The notes under the pieces: generated by a model | Seen by the model: only the letters and a program-made list of their open reading frames with translations | Databases searched by the model: none | Told to the model about the DNA's origin: nothing | Source: Chaenocephalus aceratus | Taxonomy: Eukaryota > Chordata > Actinopteri > Perciformes > Channichthyidae | Length of the DNA stretch: 64,000 nucleotides | Direction: 5' to 3' | Assembly (NCBI GenBank): GCA_023974075.1 | Contig: CM043797.1 | Location: 37,737,645-37,801,644 of the forward strand | Shown: positions 23,091 through 38,578 of the stretch, piece by piece | Layout of the letters: every line of letters begins with the position of its first letter | Numbering within the stretch: the first letter of the stretch is position 1 | Made by a program: the position numbers and the translations under genes

Positions 23091-23823
23091 CAGGGATGCT
23101 CCGATCGCCAATTTTGGGGCCGATCGCCGGAATCTGTATCGGCCGATACCGATTGCCGATCCGATCGAGTGGGCGGGGCCTAAATGGAAGATTTAAACAT
23201 CAATTTAATTCTTCCATTTAAAGTGATGTTTAAAACTCAGTTAATGGGGCTCATTCACTGGAGCTTCCACAAACAACAATCAACTTAATTATTACATTCA
23301 AATGAAGTACGTTATTTAAGTTTACGTTCACTTTGGATAATAACACGGGAGAGATGAGCGGAAGTGCTCTCTCTTCCTGTTTTCCTCTCTCTCTCTCTCC
23401 TGACAGCCTGTCAGTATCTCATGCAGCTCACTGATCCAGTAATGAGTGACCCGACAGTGAAGAATAAACATATTTATAGTGTAGCTAGTTCCAGAGGTAG
23501 ATAAATAGCTAAGTGTGTAAGGTCTAACTCTTGTGTGTGTTGCTCCGCTCACCGGTCCGTCACGGCGGGTGGAGCTGCAGGATTTCTGCTTCACACACGT
23601 TGCATACCGCTATTTTACTGTCCTTTTCGGACCCCTTAAAATACTGCCAGACCGGTGAAGCCATTTTGGCGAGCTTGTTTTGCCGCGCACTGAGAAAAGT
23701 GTCATGTATTTTACGTCATGCGATCGGCTCTCGCGAACGGCATGTTTAGAGAGCACCGATCGATCGGTAGAGAGTGAGTATCAGCCGATCTCGATCTGTG
23801 ACCGATCGATCGGAGCATCCCTA
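23091..23823 (-). mobile_element. hAT transposon, GATGCTCCGATCG family, copy 1
   Basis: Perfect 8-bp TSD GTAGGGAC at 23083-23090 and 23824-23831. Ends CAGGGATGCTCCGATCG and (reverse complement) TAGGGATGCTCCGATCG. Same family as the outer element at 38201-41284, in opposite orientation. 733 bp. Confidence 0.94.
23560..23664 (-). pseudogene. Short BED finger start in hAT
   Basis: 34 codons: MASPVWQYFKGSEKDSK, then C21-x2-C24 (CNVC), and a stop at 23560-23562 before the His pair. It is the N-terminal half of a BED finger; the second half and the transposase core are deleted. The copy at 40695-40799 is nearly identical, including the stop position, so the truncation predates both insertions and belongs to the master non-autonomous element. 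Confidence 0.8.
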
Positions 23824-24673
23824 GTAGGGACACACCAAGCTGACAGCAAAGAACTCACACAGACGGACACGCAGAGACATGTGTTGCCTCACGTCTCTGC
23901 GTCTTGGCCATGTGTCGCACTGGAACACACCACAAAGACTTCAGCCGACGGCCAAGTAGCACGTTCGAACTGCGCATGCCTGAGTGGCAATAACTCTCCT
24001 TACCAGCAGGCGGCGGTAGTGTGTATTCGTCATTCAAAAGAGGCAACAACCGGAAGACAGACTGGGTGATAACCGAGAGAAGAAGAACAGACTGCGTGAT
24101 ATAAACAAACAAGAAATAGCGTGTGCGTTCCATTTTCCCTCTACAGCGAGAAGCTCACGGGGCTTTCCCGAACCTGTGTCGAGAGCTGGAGTTAAATGAA
24201 ATCTCAGATTTGCCTTCTTAATAGTTTGTTTGGCTCCCTCACTTCCGTTTCGCTTCTCATGCACTGATTTGCTAGCTGAACAGTAGGGGTGCAACAACTA
24301 ATCGACTTCATCGATTAAAATCGATGACCAAATTAGTTGCCAACTAATTCGGTCGTCGATTCGTTGGTGACGTCATCACGTGTGTTTTACACGCTGTTAA
24401 GCTCCAATGTTATCGGTCTTTTTATCGGTACTGGAGACATTTAAAAAATATATATGTATTATTGCTACAAAAACATTATATCGCAGTCTTAGTATCGCCA
24501 ACTCGTTTCTAATATGCAAAAAGAGCGTCTATGGTGCATTTTCGATCTTTCCAATCGAGACGAGATCTCTCTCTCTCTCCCCGTCTGTGTGCGAGGGGGC
24601 GGGGCAGTTTACACACACGCGGCTGCTACATGCAGCAACACACACACACGGAGGAGATGGCGGAGAGAAACGC

Positions 24674-25380
24674 TCCAAGGTGTGGTTAAATGTTACCCGT
24701 CTCGTTGTGGACATTGCTCGTTGCCAAAAGTGCAAAAACGGAGCGTCCACACAGCAGCGTGCGTTGACGCTTGGCGGTGGGCGTGTCTGAAGCTTGGGGA
24801 TTTTTTGCGACCAACAACCAATCACATGAGTCTCCCGCCCCCGACATACAAAGCAATAGCAATGTTAAAAGGAAGTAAACTGGATAAAAAATCCCCAACA
24901 GGCGAAAACCTACCAGTTCCACCCACTGTCTCTGCCTCCTCCCTCCATGCCTCGCTCCTCCGGTTTGTATCCCGCTAGATGAACAGAGACTGATCATTCA
25001 GCACCGGGTGATTCACTACCGCTATAATGAATTTTTTGGAATATGAGGAAATGACCTGCGTAGTCTCTCCCAGCATACACACGGTTTGATTGGCTAGCGC
25101 TTGGACTGGCAGATTTGCATAAACGGGATTTCATTGGCTGACGCCTCGCCGAGGCGCCAAAAGTTGAACATTGCTCAACTTTTGAAGCGAGCAACACCAG
25201 CAATGCTCCACGTCGCTTCCCAAAATGCAGTTCGGCTAAAAGTGACGTCACCCCATTCAAAGTGAATGGGCAGAAGCGTTGGAAGCTTCAACGCACACCG
25301 CTGTGTGGACGGGCCGTAAGAGTTTAGCATGTGAGGGCGGTAACACGAGCAATTTGTCTAAATCGTGTAGCCCCATGCAC
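24674..25380 (+). pseudogene. BED finger split by a MITE
   Basis: The first half reads SKVWLNVTRLVVDIARCQKC (about 24674-24736), with the BED-type W and a C-x2-C pair. The second half, in frame after the insertion, reads EGGNTSNLSKS (about 25333-25365), the conserved GGNTSNLxKH segment of BED fingers. Between them sits a roughly 580-bp MITE. The His pair is decayed (a Ser stands where His is expected). The order and spacing of the two halves show the finger was whole before the MITE landed. No catalytic domain follows. Confidence 0.75.
24738..25318. mobile_element. MITE nested in hAT BED exon
   Basis: Imperfect inverted ends: AGCGTCCACACAGCAGCGTG on the left and, reverse complemented, CCCGTCCACACAGCGGTGTG on the right. 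Internal GGACTGGCAGATTTGCAT and GCTTCCCAAAATGCAG blocks are non-coding. The TSD is unclear and the superfamily not assigned. Confidence 0.7.
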
Positions 25381-25990
25381 GAGTAACGTTTCCACGTCAG
25401 CAACACACGGAGTTAACAACATGATACAAAGATGGGTTAATGATTAGAGGAAACGGAGTTATGTATTTTGTTAAAGTTTCAGCTATTCTGTTTACAATTA
25501 TGTTATCACATTATTTAATACGATTTGTTAAAACATTGTTGTTTCTTCTATTTATTTAATTTAAATAAAAAGCAATGTTAATTCTGTTCACAATTTGTTT
25601 TGTTAATTTAATAATATATGTATTTTTGAATCAAGTATTCATCTTTATTGTCTTCATTGTTAGTTTCCACATGCCTAAAACAACCTCAAGCTAAATCTAA
25701 AAGTTGATAAATAAGAGCGCTAGAGAAATTGTGCAAGGCGTAATAGTCCGAATAGTCGATTAATAGTTTAATTAATCGATAGATTAATCGATTATCAAAT
25801 GAGTCGTTTGTTGCAGCCCTACTGAACAGCCAATCAGAGTGATTTATTTGACCGACAGCCTTTGGCCGATTGCCAAATTGTTTTCCGCGAACAAGGTGTC
25901 GGCACGGCCGAAAAGACACAACGGTGCGGGACACACCAATCTGAGTAGGGTGACAGGATGCTCATTGTCGGCCTGGTGTGTCCGGGGCTT

Positions 25991-26570
25991 TACTCCATAC
26001 CCAAACTCCAACTCTTCATCATCTTAAAAAGGTTATTGTAAAATGTCCAAAAAAAGCCACTCAAACAATATTAGTACTTCTTCGCTTTACACCTGTAATC
26101 CATTTTGTTGTTCTAATAATACAGCAATGTTTTGTTTGTTGTTTTAAGTGTTCCCGTCATGGAATAACTAGAAAGCCCATGGTGCCAACTGACTGGAGCT
26201 AATTGGATATATTAGTCTACTTTCTGGAAGACGACAGTCCAGCTTTAATCAGCCACCGAGTGGAAAAGGACATCCGGATGTAAATAACAGTTCACTCACG
26301 CTCACAAAAGTAGATTAGTAGACCGTACGATGAGCCTTTAACAAGACTAGTCCTTTACACAGAGACCACCAAAGAAGGAAAGCAACCAAACTCTGCTACT
26401 GCTTTCAGGAACGGTAAGAACTGCCATGGGAGCAGAGAGTTACCTGCTGGATAAATAAAGGAAATGGACCTGCTCTGCTCTCTGCACCCTAACAACTACA
26501 AACACCTTCAATGAGTGTTTGAAGGAAGCATTTCACCTTCAAACACTACAGTGCAAGACTGATACAGATA
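25991..26570. other. No gene recognised; 12-bp perfect hairpin
   Basis: AGTGTTTGAAGG at 26514-26525 and its exact complement CCTTCAAACACT at 26536-26547, loop 10 bp. Otherwise nothing. Confidence 0.55.
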
Positions 26571-26757
26571 GATGGGGAGGCGTGTGGCGTAGTGGGTTGT
26601 CAGTGGGTTGTCCGTAGTTGTTCGGATCAGGGGGTCACAGGTTCAAATCCCGCTGCAGTCAGCATGTCGTTGTGTCCTGTGGGGATTGCCCACAGCACTG
26701 AGTATGTAAGTCGCTTTGGATAAAAGCATCTAACAAGTGACATGTAATGTAATAAGA
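26571..26757 (+). mobile_element. tRNA-derived SINE
   Basis: A tRNA-like head with a box A-like TGGCGTAGTGGGTTG and a box B GGTTCAAATCC (26640-26650). The 3' tail GTAAGTCGCTTTGGATAAA, AAGCATCTAACAAGTGAC and TGTAATGTAAT is the fish SINE tail shared with L2-type LINEs, which presumably mobilise it. Confidence 0.88.
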
Positions 26758-26804
26758 TTAGACATATATGGAAGAAAAGATTGGGCCCGTGTGAATCCTT
26801 TTTT

Positions 26805-26965
26805 GAGAACTAATAAAAAGTGGGGGTTTTTGGGAGAAATTCTGAGATTGTAGTCTTTAAAAAGTCTGAATATTAAAAACAAATCTGGGAAAAAAAGTCA
26901 AAATGCAGAGAAAATAAGAATTTAGAGATTCAGAATAACTACTTTTTTCTCAGAATTATAAACCT
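26805..26965. repeat. Degenerate ATTCTGAGATT-type repeat
   Basis: Same loose motif family as 17500-17720. Confidence 0.6.
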
Positions 26966-29789
<2,824 letters not shown>

Positions 29790-29963
29790 TTGCCTTGTCT
29801 GTGTCATCTCCTCTCCACAGTTAAATCAGAGCGACCACAGGGGACTGAGCTCTGATGACCTGATCCCATTGGTCAGCAACACGTGTCCCTTCAATTGCTC
29901 AAATATACCATCAACTGTCCTAATCAACAACTTGTCCCAGCACTACCAGCACGTACTGCTGTG
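29790..29963 (+). other. Candidate terminal exon with 3' splice site (unidentified)
   Basis: A strong polypyrimidine tract ending TCTCCTCTCCACAG (to 29820) is followed by a single open frame, LNQSDHRGLSSDDLIPLV and onward, to a stop at 29962-29964. The other two frames close quickly. The encoded ~47 residues include VSNTCPFNC and three NxS/T-like sites but match no family I recognise. The frame ends just before the MITE fragment at 29966. It could be a real last exon of a host gene, a decoy splice site, or old transposon coding sequence. There is no other exon of this type in the window to support it. Confidence 0.25.
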
Positions 29964-29965
29964 AT

Positions 29966-30166
29966 AGGCTCTTTTGAATGACGAATACACACTACCGCCG
30001 CCTGCTGGTAAGGAGAGTTATTGCCACTCACGCATGCGCAGTGTGTACATGCTACTTGGCCGTCGGCTGAAGTCTTTGCGGTGTGTTCCAGTGCGACACA
30101 TGGCCAAGACGCGGCCACGTGAGGCCACGTGTTCTTTGGTGTCAGTTTGGTGTGTACGGACCTTAA
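29966..30166 (-). mobile_element. MITE family E, copy 2, truncated
   Basis: Inverted match to 23832-24055, including GAATACACACTACCGCCGCC, CTTGGCCGTCGGCTGAAGTC, and the end TTGGTGTGTACGGACCTTAA. Confidence 0.85.
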
Positions 30167-30478
30167 CATGAAAAACAGCTTTCTGTAACTTACCAATTAG
30201 CATCAGACTTGAAGTGAAAGCAGATCCCTACAGGTGAAGCAATAGATACATTTAGCTGACATTTGTGTCCAAAGTGACTTCCAATATGCAATAAACCATA
30301 AAGATACAAACTCTGAAGAAATAAGCAGGAATATTCACTTCAAATAGGACAAACCATTAAGTGCTGGAAACAAATGTTAGCAGATAAATAAATGGGATGG
30401 GTTTTGAAAAGCGATAACAATATTAGAACCAGTTCAAAAATTCTAATTCTGCTTATCGGTTCCATAAACATAGAAGTC

Positions 30479-30503
30479 TATATATATATATATATATATA
30501 TAG
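30479..30503. repeat. (TA)n microsatellite
   Basis: About 12 TA units next to the LINE tail end. Confidence 0.9.
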
Positions 30504-30508
30504 AAATG

Positions 30509-30867
30509 TGTATTCATTGGGATAAACCCCTTGAGATGCACCATCTCGTTTTCAAGGGGGTCCCGACAATAGCAACAACTTACAGACATACATAAACAAA
30601 AAGACAAAATGCAAAACATGACACAAGACAAACCACATAGTCTGTTAAGTGAAATTCAAGCAATGCACACAATCATTACAATTTGAGACAGTCGAGCAAA
30701 TCAGTTTCATCAATATCAGTTTCATTAATAACAAGTGCAGACCGGTTGAAAGTGAGATGATAATGCATGTTTAAACATAGCCAATGATGCAAGAGATCTA
30801 GCAGCAGCTAAAGTATTCCAGTCTTTTGGGCCTTTGAACATGAACGCTCTTCTGCCAATCCATTTTT
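30509..30867 (-). mobile_element. LINE 3' end with ORF2 C-terminus
   Basis: On the minus strand about 30745-30862 reads IGRRAFMFKGPKDWNTL and SLASLAMFKHALSSHF, then a stop: the C-terminal GRRAF..GP..WN block of the same LINE group as 12614-13093. A 3' UTR follows, ending with GAAAACGAGATGGTGCATC and CTCAAGGGGTTTATCCC, the counterpart of the tail at 13230-13290. 5' truncated. Confidence 0.8.
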
Positions 30868-32586
30868 TGTGAGATTAACTCACAGCTAACGTTAGCGGTT
30901 AGCAGTCGTTGGCTACATTGAAATACATTTTAATAATTCCTGCTCTACTCAGCAATATTAGAACTTTGCATTAGCATCTTAAACGAGAAACTTAAATACA
31001 AACAGTGGAGCGAGGAAGATTGTTTCCAGTGAAGCTTGAATATGAAATTGTGAAGCAAAAACGTTTTATAAAATAAGCATGTGACCTGTTCTGACCCCTT
31101 CAAAGAGTCAGAGTCAAACACTAGTTATATTATTCATTGTATTTTGCTTTTTTCACTCCTAAGAACAGCCAGCAGGAGTCACAGAGGGCAAGAGCCCACA
31201 TCAACTCGCTACAGCTGCCAATTTCCTTTGTAATGGGCATCCAGCTCGGCCTGAAGCGTCGAGGAATGGAAAGAGGGGACAGTCCTTTTTCTCTTTCACA
31301 ACCAGAGCACTCCTGGTTTTATTTATTTTCTGTGCTTAGACACTCTCATGCACACTGAATTCCATAAGGACCCAGGCAGGGGGTATGCTACATTTTCAAA
31401 TGTAGGCAAAGCAAAGTCCACAGGGAGATAATGGGGAGAAAGGACGAAGGATCTCTGAGTAGGAAAGGTAAACAGACCAACGAAGCGTAGGAAAGGGATT
31501 GAGGAGAAAGCATGAGCAACAAAGAGAAAGGTCATGGTCATAATTGGGGCCATTCATCATAGGACAGTTTTAGGAGTGCCATCCATTGAACCTCCGGCTC
31601 TCTGAGTGGCTGAGGATAAGACATTTCAGAGCCATGCAGCCGGCAAACAGCTTTAACCATTTACTGCTGCATAATGCTTCAGAAGCTGCCCATACTTACT
31701 CACAGTGTGCAAGGTTATTGTTGGTAACTCAATACAGGTTATATGAGAGCTTGTGGTATGCAACATCAGTATGTGAATACAGCAGTCCAACATTGAAAGT
31801 GTAAAAAAAAAAAGGTGACAAATAGGAAATGTATTAGTCGATAACAACACCAGTCAAATTTCAAAATTATTGATACCCAACACGATGCCATGGTAAAAAA
31901 AAACTAAAAGAAATTCAACATACGCTTGTTTTTTTTTTAAATGGTCACCTGCTGGTTTTTGATCCATTTTTTTAAAAAAAAGGTCATAATTCCGTCTCTA
32001 AGAAGAACCATTTCTTCAAAGTAACTGTAGGTTATTTATATATTTTTGTGGGGAAAAAACAGCTTTTTACAAGACTTCATTTGATAATCATGATGACGTT
32101 ATGATTTCCTTTTGCTTCATACGCATTTTTACTCGAAAAAAAACATAATGCAACTCAATGGAACCTCACTCTGGTTATGTTAGCTCGCTTAATTAGCAAC
32201 AGCTAACGTAAACTAGGTCTCCTTTTGCCAACTTTGCCACAGATGTGGTCACAGCGTAGCATGTTAGGGATGAACTCCAAACTAATTCTCATCGTCCTTG
32301 GGACACCGTTATTAGGAGCCCTGACGGTACCGCCCAGTATTCAATTCCCTGCCCTTCGGGTTGGGTATCGAGAACTTGTTCTGAATTGGTAGCAGTGCCT
32401 GTTTGGTCATTACCGACAAAAAATACCACTATCGGTATTTGTATTATGCTACGCTTAGTGAGGAGCGTGCTGCTCGTGTGATAATGGCGATAAAAAAGGA
32501 ACTGTTTTTGAATCTTTTCATGAATGTCTTTAGTCTTTGCACCAAATGATGGAGGGTAGTGTCAATAAGAGTATCAATACATGCTG
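30868..32586. other. No gene recognised; hAT-like end fragment near 32350
   Basis: Mostly AT-rich. At 32348-32380 GGGTTGGGTATCGAGAAC resembles the element end at 45915-45933, but no partner end was found. Confidence 0.45.
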
Positions 32587-32594
32587 GTATCGAT

Positions 32595-33414
32595 TAGGGG
32601 TCGACCGATTATCAGCCTGGCCGATTATTGAGGCCGATATTCCGCATTTTACAGATAATCGGTATCGGCTTTTTTAAAATCAAATTGCCGATACGACTTG
32701 GCTCTGATGCGGCCGTTTCCCTGGCTGCAGTCACCACTGTTCACGAGCAATGTCCCGCCCACAGCGCTATCTATGATAGGCTATTACTGAAGCGTCAATC
32801 GACACTGAAGATGTTCCGGGCTGCAGCCAGCCAGAGAGGCGGGACCTTCTCAGATTACAGGCAGGTGCGAAGAACACAGACAGAGGCAAGCAGCAGCAGT
32901 GAGCGGCGTTTCGAAGGTAAATCAGTTGAAAGCCGAAATTCAATACATATCCCAATCCCCTATGCCGAAGTTGCAAAAACACCACGATCTTATGATCCAA
33001 TTCTATCAGTTTCCCAGTTACAAAGGGACAGGGGGGGGAGGGGCCGGTAGCGTCTCGCAGCGGAGAAACTGGGACGACTGCTAGTGGAGCCTCGCAGCAA
33101 CTCTGCTTTCTGCAACACAATCTGGTGCTGCTGAATTGGGACTACTAAATTAGTGAGACTCAAATCAGAAGTTCAGAACACGTTTTAGTAGTTTTTATTT
33201 TAACTTCATTTACTTTACTCAGGGTCACAGAGAGGAAACCAGTTTTAAGATGTTGAAAAGTTCATTAAACATAAAAAGGCATTTCATAGAAGTTCTGTTA
33301 TTCTACATTTTGATTTTACTGCAAATCTATATCGGTTCCAAATATCGGTTATCGGTCTCCTTGATTACTAATAATCGGTATCGGCCTTGAAAAAGCCATA
33401 TCGGTCGATCCCTA
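32595..33414. mobile_element. hAT transposon, non-autonomous
   Basis: Perfect 8-bp TSD GTATCGAT at 32587-32594 and 33415-33422. Ends TAGGGGTCGACCGATTATC and (reverse complement) TAGGGATCGACCGATATGG. Subterminal repeats are of the form AATCGGTATCGGC. I saw no BED signature. 820 bp. Confidence 0.93.
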
Positions 33415-33422
33415 GTATCGAT

Positions 33423-35035
33423 TAGCAGAATCCGTATCAATAAAATCCAAACAATACCCATACTTTCCGGTAGTAATGTAAGAAATCAGGACATTTAGCA
33501 TATTTGGTACCAAAGTCTTGCATATTGTGACGTCCCTAGTGCCAACACAATCAAAACCTTTTGGGATAATGAGATTTAACAAAGAATATTCCCTTAAAGC
33601 CTTTAAGAAACCATGTTTTCAATGAAAATGTGTGATCCCTCTTCCCATTGCTCATGAAAGCAAGGACACGGCAACAATGATGAGAACAGAGGAAGGAGAA
33701 GTCACTGGAGGTGGAAAAAGTTAATGGATGAAGTTCTTAAATCTTAACATCACATCAATCATCCATCCTTATTCAACTCAGCTGAGGACACGGCCGTTAA
33801 TTCTCCTGAAATACAGTCTCTTACAGCACAATAGGAGCCTCTTTCTTGGCACAAGCCAAAAGACAAAATGAGTGTGGGGACAGCTAAAGTAGAAGAGAGC
33901 TGGAAAGAGATAAAGGAGAAGAGCAGAATATATTATGCAGAGAAGATAAACCGGGGAAGGATTTAAAAAAGACTCGAGCACAAAGAGAGAGCAACTATAG
34001 GACAGACTTGACAGATGTTGTGTTTTAAAAAACAAAAATACTTTGCATTTGCATTATTTACAATACTTTCCGACATAGTATAACCATAAGCCTCATTGTG
34101 TGTTATCTTACAGTAATGTTCACAAAATGCACACACTGTGCCGGAGAATGATTGGGTTATTAGCCGGCTGAAATAAATTAGCTTAATAATTTACCTCAGT
34201 CTGCGAGAGGAGTCTCCCGAGAGGTGGTCTTACGCAAGCCGCTTTGTTCAGTATTAAAAAAGGTCATGTGAAAGTCAGCCAGCAAGGACTGGGAAATATC
34301 CATATATTAATTCAAGACATCTTATATTATAATGATATCTTAATACCACATAAATACTGTTGTTCCTGTTTTTGAAGGCTGCATTGCAGTAAAGTGATTT
34401 CATTTTCTAAATGTACCCGACTGTTCTATCCGTTTTATAATTGGTCATTACATCCACGTAACTTTTATTGATCAGAAATGTAATTGTGTAAATATTTGTG
34501 TGAAAGCTCCAACTGTCAACTATTAGGTATTTGATCACATGTGACCTGCTCCATCGAAATCAGTCGCATTGACCCGAAGACACATTTTGAGTTGTATACA
34601 CTGCTGGAAAGAGGAGATTCCGAGCTTTCTAATGATATCATGTTGTTGTTGTTGTTGTTGTTGTTGTTGTACTCCAAATATTAAGCGAAATATGTCACAT
34701 TATATAATGACTGTTACAGAGTCATCATTTTGAGAGAAAGGCCTTCAAAGTGTCCTCTTCTCTGGAACCCATTGATCTGATTGGTTATTAGCAAATTATC
34801 AAAATACTACGGAGGGAAGATATTTTTTCGTTTGGATTACTGGTCTGGGGGAAACTTGCGTGTGCGTGCGTGTGCGTGTGTGTGCGTGTGTGTGTATGTA
34901 TCGTGTTTGTTTCCCGGGGAAACCCCTCACGAGAAACACCGGCTGTTGTTGTGCCTGCTGTGCGTCAAGTTACTCCGTTCTCCGCTTGTAATTATGCCGT
35001 TAAGCTTCAAAGTTCTATTTATCATCTGAATTTGC
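33423..35035. other. No gene recognised; (TTG)n and (TG)n tracts
   Basis: (TTG)n at about 34643-34670 and an interrupted TGTG/TGCG tract at about 34858-34896. No coding motif. Confidence 0.5.
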
Positions 35036-35310
35036 CGAAACAAGTTTAATATTCTGAAAGCCAAGACTTTGTTTAATTGAAATCAGATGAAAACAAACTG
35101 TCACGGACTCTGCCGTGTTATCTATGATTACTATACTCCGTACATTCATAATGTCAGCCGGGGGGAGGCGCTGAGGAACAGCAGAGTGGCGAGGGAGAGC
35201 CGTCATCTTCCCTTTACGAGCTTCAAACATGTATTTATCGTTTGATTTTGGAAATAAAGTTTCATATTCTGAAAGCCAAGACTTTGTTTGTTTAAATCAA
35301 ACAAAACAAC
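35036..35310. repeat. Direct repeat pair, ~216 bp apart
   Basis: TATTCTGAAAGCCAAGACTT plus TGTTT occurs at about 35050-35074 and 35266-35290 with partly matching flanks. Confidence 0.8.
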
Positions 35311-35498
35311 CGAACAACTTTTTTTTTTTACACAAATCCACGTTTATTTTGAAATGAGCCGTTTGCGACTTCCGACTGATTTCGATATAGCGGGTCACAT
35401 ACAAGTAAGAGATATTTGATTTTCTCCATGTCCTCGTTTGCATGGTTTATACAGTATAAACGGTACATATAAAGTACTAATTACTTTTGACTTATTAA

Positions 35499-36519
<1,021 letters not shown>

Positions 36520-36527
36520 CTTATTAT

Positions 36528-37240
36528 ATTTGCTTATAAAATTAACAGACTTCCTAAAGTGTGTGACAAGATGCAAAATGATGTAAGAGTGATGATATAT
36601 AGCATGCCCTATCAATTGGTTTCAAGCTCAATTTATCAGATCATATGTTCCCGGAACTTCTTCCTTTTGTCTGGGACTTTGAAATCTTCCTGGACACATC
36701 GACCAGCCCCAATTGTTTCTAACGTGAACACTGCTCGAGTCTAAACACAATAAGACGGAGGTAAAAAAGCTGAGCGTACTGTACAGGAGCTTTGACCTTG
36801 GAGATAACCCTGAGTGAGTTCATGCATGTCTGGTTGAAACCTCCACAGTGCGGTGATGTGTCACACCCTTGAGGAAAGTGATATGGTAATGGGGGGGTTG
36901 TGGAGGTCATATTAGACACGTACAGTAGATCCATCACGGAGGAAAATATACACGGGCAAGGCGTACATGTTATCCATTCGAGTAAACCCTCCATCCCCTA
37001 AAAATAGACAGACGAAAAGCATTTTCGCACTGCTGTCCTGGACTCAAGAAAGTCTTGGTGTCGACCAATACTCACGGGATTTTGAAGATCAATCAATTAG
37101 TGAATTCATTTCTCCACAAAGAATCATGCAAAAGCAACACTTTGTTGTCTTAACCAGAGATGTGTGTCCTGTAAAGGGTCATATTGCATAGACATAGCAT
37201 TACAAATATTTATATAGTTGACCGATTAGGGGATTCATCG
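36528..37240. other. No gene or element recognised
   Basis: Mixed sequence, no motif. Confidence 0.5.
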
Positions 37241-37243
37241 ACT

Positions 37244-37476
37244 TGGGGACGGTGGTGGCGAAGTCGATAGGGACTGGGCAACTGCAAGGTCACCAGTTCA
37301 AGTCCCGGCAAGACCAAGTGCTACCGAGGTGTCCCTGAGCAAGGCACTGTTCCCCACACTGCTCCCCGGGCGCCGTTCAAAATGGCAGCACACTGCTCCT
37401 AACACTAGGATGGGTCAAATGCAGAGAAACAATTTCCCCACGGGGATTAATAAAAGTCCATCTTATCTTATCTTAA
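37244..37476 (+). mobile_element. tRNA-derived SINE with TTATC tail
   Basis: Box A-like TGGCGAAGTCGATAGGG and box B AGTTCAAGTCC (37295-37305). Central CCCTGAGCAAGGCACTG and CTGCTCCCCGGGCGCCG are the conserved middle of a widespread fish SINE type. The tail is CCCCACGGGGATTAATAAA plus (TCTTA)n. The same tail, inverted, occurs at 43075-43100. Confidence 0.88.
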
Positions 37477-37488
37477 AACTGTACATTT

Positions 37489-38192
37489 TGTATTAGGAGT
37501 TGAGAGATGTTATGTTCCTCAGTTCTTGGGGAATAGTGTTACAGATGTGTGCTGCCCGATAGGAAAAGTTTCATTGCCCGAAGGTTATTTTTCTATTAAG
37601 TATTTTACAATCTCTTCTGGTAGTAGCTCTGGTTGATTTTGTTTAGTGAATGCATTGAGCGGAGGCGGTGTTTGTTTAGACTGCGACTTAGCAGCGTTTC
37701 TAACCACAATAATCTCCTGAGAACAAAACCTCAAAGATTGCAGCACCGTTATGTTTTATGAACCAACACAGAAAGGCATAAGGAAGATTACAAAATGTTT
37801 TCCAACACACCATTTCTCAGCCAAAACTGGAGTAAGGGTATGATAAAGTGCAACAAAAAGAAACCTGTGGAGAATCCCTGCCTCCACCGTTATGCTCCAT
37901 TATTCTATAACCACAGGGCTTGCAGGGAAGATGACTTGCATACATTTTCCATGCCTGCTGACAACATCAATATTTTATGTATTCAATATTATGCACAAAG
38001 AATATATGTTTATAAAGTAACCGAAACACATAGACAATGAATCAGGCTTTGCTACAGTCCTGTGTCTGTTCTGGGTCAAGCTGTAAACAACAAGATCAGG
38101 GTAACCCTCAAAAACAAGAACAATTCCAGCACTCTTTGGGATCAGCACCACCTTAACAGTATGGACCATAATACTACCGATATATTTTGGCT
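37489..38192. other. No gene or element recognised
   Basis: AT-rich; open frames short. Confidence 0.5.
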
Positions 38193-38409
38193 ATAATCAC
38201 TAGGGATGCTCCGATATCGGCCGATACTCACTCTCTACCGATCGATCGGTGCTCTCTAAAAATGCCGATCGCATGACGTAAAATGATGACGTAAAATTAG
38301 GGATGTAACGATATATCGAATATCGCGGTAAATAAATGTCTCAATACCGTCGTGAGACTGACAAAATCTACCGCGATTTAAAAAAATAATAACAATGTTT
38401 TTTTTTTTA

Positions 38410-38560
38410 AATAATTTTTTTTTTTGTAAGCTTTATTTAACCAGATGGTCCCATTGAGATCATCAATCTCTTTTTCAAGGGAGACCTGTCCAACAGGGCA
38501 GCAAGTAGGTTACAACATGAACATAAAACAACAGATAACACAAAAGGACATCGTATTTAC
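38410..38560 (-). mobile_element. LINE 3' tail
   Basis: Minus strand reads CTCCCTTGAAAAAGAGATTG, ATGATCTCAATGGGACCATC and TGGTTAAATAAAGC: the 3' UTR/tail of the LINE type at 13094-13290. Confidence 0.8.
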
Positions 38561-38578
38561 AGGGCTACATGTACACAC

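Larger units (their letters stand above)
24284..25821 (+). mobile_element. hAT transposon with MITE inserted in its BED finger
   Basis: Perfect 8-bp TSD CTGAACAG at 24276-24283 and 25822-25829. Ends TAGGGGTGCAACAACTAATC and (reverse complement) TAGGGCTGCAACAAACGAC; subterminal sequence is rich in ATCGATTA. 1538 bp including the nested MITE at about 24738-25318. Confidence 0.93.
23078..25990 (+). mobile_element. MITE family E, copy 1, split by two hATs
   Basis: The ends GGTAGGGACACACCAAGCTGAC and (reverse complement of the right end) CCCCGGACACACCAGGCCGAC are imperfect inverted repeats. The body is cut at 23091-23823 and at 24284-25821, each by a hAT with a perfect TSD. The segment 23832-24055 (GCGTCTTGGCCATGTGTC, GACTTCAGCCGACGGCCAAG, TTCGTCATTCAAAAGAG) reappears inverted at 29966-30166. 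Confidence 0.75.
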
